Part shown: piece by piece, positions 6,214 to 8,036 of the stretch
Layout of the letters: every line of letters begins with the position of its first letter
Position numbering within the stretch: the first letter of the stretch is position 1
Assembly: GCA_964385715.1 (NCBI GenBank)
Contig: CAYLRE010000223.1
Location: 1 to 8,036, forward strand
DNA: 8,036 bases
Direction: 5' to 3'
From: MB-PLM-2 sp964385715
Lineage (GTDB): Bacteria; Planctomycetota; Planctomycetia; Pirellulales; UBA7805
The notes under the pieces: model-generated
What the model was told of the DNA's origin: nothing
What the model saw: the letters and a program-made list of their open reading frames with translations, nothing else
Database searches by the model: none
Program-made: the position numbers and the translations under genes

Positions 6214-6733
6214 CGATGGTGACGGTGACCGGGACTGGCTTCGCGAAGCGAATCTTATCGATCAGCGTGACAATGTTTTGTTCGTCGCTACCTGGCACGC
6301 GATAACCATTGACCGCGCCTATGGCGCGGATCACATTTTCGTATCGCAGGGCATGATCGCACTTGATGATGACTTCATGGTCAGCTGAATCTTCGAGAGC
6401 GGCCGAGTGAGTGACCAGATCACGCACTCGCCGGTGAAGATCCGCAAATGGGGCGGCATCAGCGGTTCCGAGCTGTTCTTCGTTGAGGGTGAGTGTAGTC
6501 AGGTTCCCTTGGGAGTCACTTGTCATGCGGACTCGGAGTGTTCGAGGTGGCACTTGATCAATTCGAGTCCCCTCGGCCGGTTGGCCCGGCATGAGGAGAC
6601 TGAAAGCTCCCTCTGCTTGCACGACGTTAAAGGTCATGATGAAGAAGACGAGCAACTGAAAGACAATGTCGATCATGGCGGTCATCTGTAGGTGGATGCC
6701 AGTCTCCTGGCGACGTGACGTGCGGATTTGCAT
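6209..6733 (-). CDS. exbD: ExbD/TolR biopolymer transport protein, third of the cluster
   Basis: The product has 174 residues: a short basic cytoplasmic N-terminus (MQIRTSRRQ), one membrane span at about 18-39 (MIDIVFQLLVFFIMTF) and a periplasmic domain to the end. Asp22 in the span is the proton-relay aspartate of the ExbD/TolR family (E. coli ExbD Asp25). The residue two before MID is Ala rather than the usual Pro (MTAMID against MTPMID in both neighbours). ExbD works with a pentameric ExbB/TolQ channel to turn the proton gradient into force on an outer-membrane partner. It is a clear paralogue of the gene upstream: the last 45 shared periplasmic residues are 34 of 45 identical by eye. An ATG at 6826 would add 31 residues, but a full AAGGAGGT eight bases before 6733 and the family's usual short N-terminus fix the start there. 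It is the last gene of the cluster. Confidence 0.92.
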   Translation of the reverse strand: MQIRTSRRQETGIHLQMTAMIDIVFQLLVFFIMTFNVVQAEGAFSLLMPGQPAEGTRIDQVPPRTLRVRMTSDSQGNLTTLTLNEEQLGTADAAPFADLHRRVRDLVTHSAALEDSADHEVIIKCDHALRYENVIRAIGAVNGYRVPGSDEQNIVTLIDKIRFAKPVPVTVTID

Positions 6734-6740
6734 GATGGAT

Positions 6741-6748
6741 ACCTCCTT
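6741..6748 (-). promoter_or_regulatory. Strong Shine-Dalgarno sequence fixing the exbD start at 6733
   Basis: AAGGAGGT on the minus strand, eight bases before the ATG at 6733, is a full anti-Shine-Dalgarno match. It is by far the strongest in the cluster, and it rules against the longer frame beginning at 6826. Confidence 0.8.
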
Positions 6749-6830
6749 CACTGTCCGGATAGTAGTAAGCGGTCGCTGTCTGGTTGGCTGACGTTCGCGT
6801 TCGTTAAGCGCGCAGCAGAAAGCCATGATG

Positions 6831-6847
6831 CGTTGCCTGACGCAACG
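6831..6847 (-). other. Stem-loop in the leader of the last exbD gene
   Basis: CGTTGC at 6831-6836 pairs with GCAACG at 6842-6847 around a five-base loop. It lies about 100 bases before the exbD start at 6733, in a 190-base gap (6734-6923) with no gene. TATAAG on the minus strand at about 6861-6866 could be a -10 element, but no -35 is visible. Confidence 0.3.
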
Positions 6848-6880
6848 AAGGTGCCTGTCCCTTATAAAGAATGCCCTGTT

Positions 6881-6904
6881 GGACGAGTTGCCCAGTGCTC
6901 GTCC
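6881..6904 (-). terminator. Stem-loop 19 bases after the middle exbD stop
   Basis: GGACGAG at 6881-6887 pairs perfectly over seven bases with CTCGTCC at 6898-6904 around a ten-base loop. On the minus strand it follows the stop at 6924 and is not followed at once by a U run, so a processing, stabilising or partial-termination role is as likely as full termination. Confidence 0.4.
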
Positions 6905-6923
6905 GGCGTGCCCTTTGATTCGT

Positions 6924-7418
6924 CTATTTCACGGGGGCCGCGAATCGAATCTTGTCGATCAAAGTGACGATGTCTTCTTCATCTCCGCCCGGCGGACGGT
7001 AACCGTTGACCGCGTTGATTGCCTTGATGACGTTCTCGTACTTCAGCCCGTAATCACACTTGATCTCGATTTCGTAGTCGGCATCGGAAGCAGGTCCGGA
7101 GCCGTTTGGCAGTTTGCCACGAATATCCTGGTGCAGTGCCTGGAAGGGATCGCCACCGGCCATCGAGACATCGTTGAGCGTCATGGAAGCGAGCGAGCCG
7201 TCGCCGGCTGCGGTCATGCGTAGCTGCAGTTTGGTCGGAGCGACCTCGGTAAGCGTGGCGTCGGCCGGCTTGCCCGGCATGAGGATGTTGAAGTCACCCT
7301 CTTTTTTGACCACGTTGAAGGTCATGATGAAGAACACAAGCAGCTGGAACACGATGTCGATCATCGGTGTCATCTGCAATTCGATCTTGTCGTTCTTGTC
7401 GCGGCTGCGAACCTTCAT
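6924..7418 (-). CDS. exbD: ExbD/TolR biopolymer transport protein, second of the cluster
   Basis: The product has 164 residues, with a charged cytoplasmic N-terminus (MKVRSRDKNDK), a single span at about 17-37 with the functional Asp21 in MTPMIDIVFQLL, and a periplasmic domain ending in VTLIDKIRFAAPVK. It is the paralogue of the next gene: the span is the same from MIDIVFQLL to FNVV, and the motifs LMPG, KCDxxLxYENVI, AVNGYR and IVTLIDKIRFA recur. This suggests a tandem duplication. The periplasmic part contains a single Cys in KCD, also kept in its paralogue. The ATG at 7418 has only a weak GAGAG about ten bases upstream. Function is as a stator subunit with an ExbB/TolQ channel; the transported substrate is unknown. 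The gap to the upstream exbD is 62 bases and holds two overlapping hairpins. Confidence 0.93.
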   Translation of the reverse strand: MKVRSRDKNDKIELQMTPMIDIVFQLLVFFIMTFNVVKKEGDFNILMPGKPADATLTEVAPTKLQLRMTAAGDGSLASMTLNDVSMAGGDPFQALHQDIRGKLPNGSGPASDADYEIEIKCDYGLKYENVIKAINAVNGYRPPGGDEEDIVTLIDKIRFAAPVK

Positions 7419-7448
7419 CGATTATTGACTCTCACCGGTTGAAAGGAG

Positions 7449-7469
7449 GCCGATTGCCGAGCGATCGGC
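7449..7469 (-). other. Intercistronic stem-loop between the first and second exbD genes
   Basis: On the minus strand GCCGATCGC pairs with GCAATCGGC around a three-base loop, eight pairs of nine with one C-A mismatch. It begins 11 bases after the stop at 7481 and is followed by CTCCTTTC, which is only weakly U-rich. It shares two bases with the hairpin at 7468-7499, so the two cannot fully form together. Confidence 0.45.
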
Positions 7470-7499
7470 GCGCAATGGCGCTATTTGATTTTTGCGCGC
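7468..7499 (-). other. Inverted repeat spanning the first exbD gene's stop codon
   Basis: GCGCGCAA at 7468-7475 is the perfect reverse complement of TTGCGCGC at 7492-7499, with 16 bases between that include the TAG at 7483-7481. A ribosome at the stop would block this stem and leave the downstream hairpin free to form. Confidence 0.4.
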
Positions 7500-7921
7500 A
7501 ACCGAAATAGCTGGAAACTCTTCGATTGACACTTGGTAATTAATTCCTGGATGTCACCAGTCTTGGCGTTCATGTGACCGCGCACCACGACAGGTACGTT
7601 AGCGGCTTCGCCCCAAATGGCACCCAGGCGTCGCGACTCGCGGAATAGACGACTGTCGAACTCCTGGCTCTCGACCGCCATGGTGTCGCCGGCCAAGATA
7701 ACCTGACCATCTTCGGTCATTTGTAGCATCAAGGGTTGTTTGTCCGACTTGCCCGGCGGCTTGGCGATGGAACTGACGGGTAGATCGACTCGATTGTCGG
7801 CATCGATCTTGGTGAAGTTGACCAGCACCATGAAAAAGGCAATCAGCTGGAAGACGATATCGATCATCGGAGTCATGTCCGGTTCGAACTCTTCCGACTT
7901 CTTCTCTTTATGTAGTCGCAT
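7481..7921 (-). CDS. exbD: ExbD/TolR biopolymer transport protein, first of the cluster, divergent
   Basis: The product has 146 residues, the length closest to classic ExbD/TolR. It has a charged N-terminus (MRLHKEKKSEEFEPD), one span at about 17-36 (MIDIVFQLIAFFMVLVNF) with Asp21 as the family aspartate, and a periplasmic domain starting VDLPVSSIAKPP, the usual VxLPxxxxA strand after the span. It shares the MTPMIDIVFQL core with the next two genes but little of their periplasmic domains: it lacks the KCD, AVNGYR and LIDKIRFA motifs, so it is an older branch rather than part of the recent duplication. It may bind a different partner. The ATG at 7921 has no good Shine-Dalgarno sequence. It is the first complete gene of the cluster, with another gene probably ending 94 bases upstream. 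Confidence 0.92.
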   Translation of the reverse strand: MRLHKEKKSEEFEPDMTPMIDIVFQLIAFFMVLVNFTKIDADNRVDLPVSSIAKPPGKSDKQPLMLQMTEDGQVILAGDTMAVESQEFDSRLFRESRRLGAIWGEAANVPVVVRGHMNAKTGDIQELITKCQSKSFQLFRLRAKIK

Positions 7922-7985
7922 GGAAATGCTCTGCTGCTGTGGTCGTTCAACCGACGTCTAGTTCCGGCAAGTGTCGATTCAAGGA

Positions 7986-8007
7986 GGGACGAAAAGGTGC
8001 GCGTCCC
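7986..8007 (-). other. Stem-loop before the first exbD gene
   Basis: GGGACG at 7986-7991 pairs with CGTCCC at 8002-8007 over six bases around a ten-base loop. On the minus strand it starts eight bases after the possible stop at 8016 and is followed by TCCTTG. It resembles in placement the hairpins after the other genes of the cluster. Confidence 0.35.
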
Positions 8008-8015
8008 ACTTGTCA

Positions 8016-8036
8016 CTATTTCTTGTCTTTGCCGAC
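8016..8036 (-). CDS. Possible C-terminal end of an upstream gene (ExbB/TolQ/MotA candidate)
   Basis: On the minus strand the last 21 bases read VGKDKK followed by TAG. A lysine-rich C-terminus, a stem-loop just past the stop and a 94-base gap before the first exbD gene fit the end of a cotranscribed gene. In ExbD clusters the upstream neighbour is often the ExbB/TolQ channel protein, but six codons cannot show this; the call is inference from position. Confidence 0.3.
   Translation of the reverse strand, partial: VGKDKK

Noticed and set aside
6734..6826. A 31-residue N-terminal extension of the last ExbD
   Set aside because: A full Shine-Dalgarno sequence sits eight bases before the ATG at 6733, and ExbD proteins have short cytoplasmic N-termini as in both neighbours.
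7981..7999. AAGGAGG followed at nine bases by GTG on the plus strand, as a gene start running off the edge
   Set aside because: Only 13 codons are visible, the same bases form a stem-loop after the likely end of a minus-strand gene, and a similar plus-strand GGAGG at 7445-7449 has no gene after it.
7996..8010. GGTGCGC resembling the left arm of a dif site
   Set aside because: The central region and the TTATGTTAAAT-type right arm are absent, so only seven bases match.

Overview
The window looks like an ordinary chromosomal stretch of a planctomycete, probably of the Pirellulales/Rhodopirellula type. This is inferred from the prmC-murA order, the run of ExbD proteins with the MIDIVFQL-type membrane segment, the lipid-enzyme pair, and the scarcity of strong Shine-Dalgarno sites. 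No rRNA, tRNA, CRISPR, insertion sequence or phage gene was seen. The DNA is moderately GC-rich throughout, with no obvious composition break.

Layout. (1) Positions 1-1804, plus strand: the 3' end of prmC (release-factor glutamine methyltransferase), then a complete murA (first committed step of peptidoglycan synthesis). (2) Positions 1801-2820, minus strand: an OB-fold plus HD-domain protein of the YhaM 3'-5' exoribonuclease type, meeting murA tail to tail with a four-base overlap. (3) Positions 3025-5014, minus strand: a two-gene lipid operon. A PlsC-type acyltransferase comes first, overlapping the TTG start of a membrane PAP2 protein whose motifs match the sphingomyelin-synthase-like (PAP2_C) subgroup. 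(4) Positions 5015-5235: a divergent promoter region with a repeated palindrome and a possible leaderless promoter. (5) Positions 5236-6177, plus strand: a complete XerC/XerD-type tyrosine recombinase. (6) Positions 6209-8036, minus strand: three exbD/tolR-like genes transcribed right to left, and a few codons of a further gene at the edge. The two promoter-distal copies are clear paralogues of each other; the first is divergent.

How the genes work together. prmC and murA are housekeeping. The acyltransferase and PAP2_C-like enzyme probably act in one membrane-lipid pathway. The ExbD proteins should be stator subunits of proton-driven ExbB/TolQ-type motors, whose channel subunit probably lies just outside the right edge. 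I found no convincing novel defence or mobile system. The points most worth a second look are the SMS-like enzyme coupled to an acyltransferase, the stem-loops in every intercistronic gap of the exbD cluster (two overlapping and mutually exclusive), the MurA insertions and tail, and the possible leaderless xer transcript.
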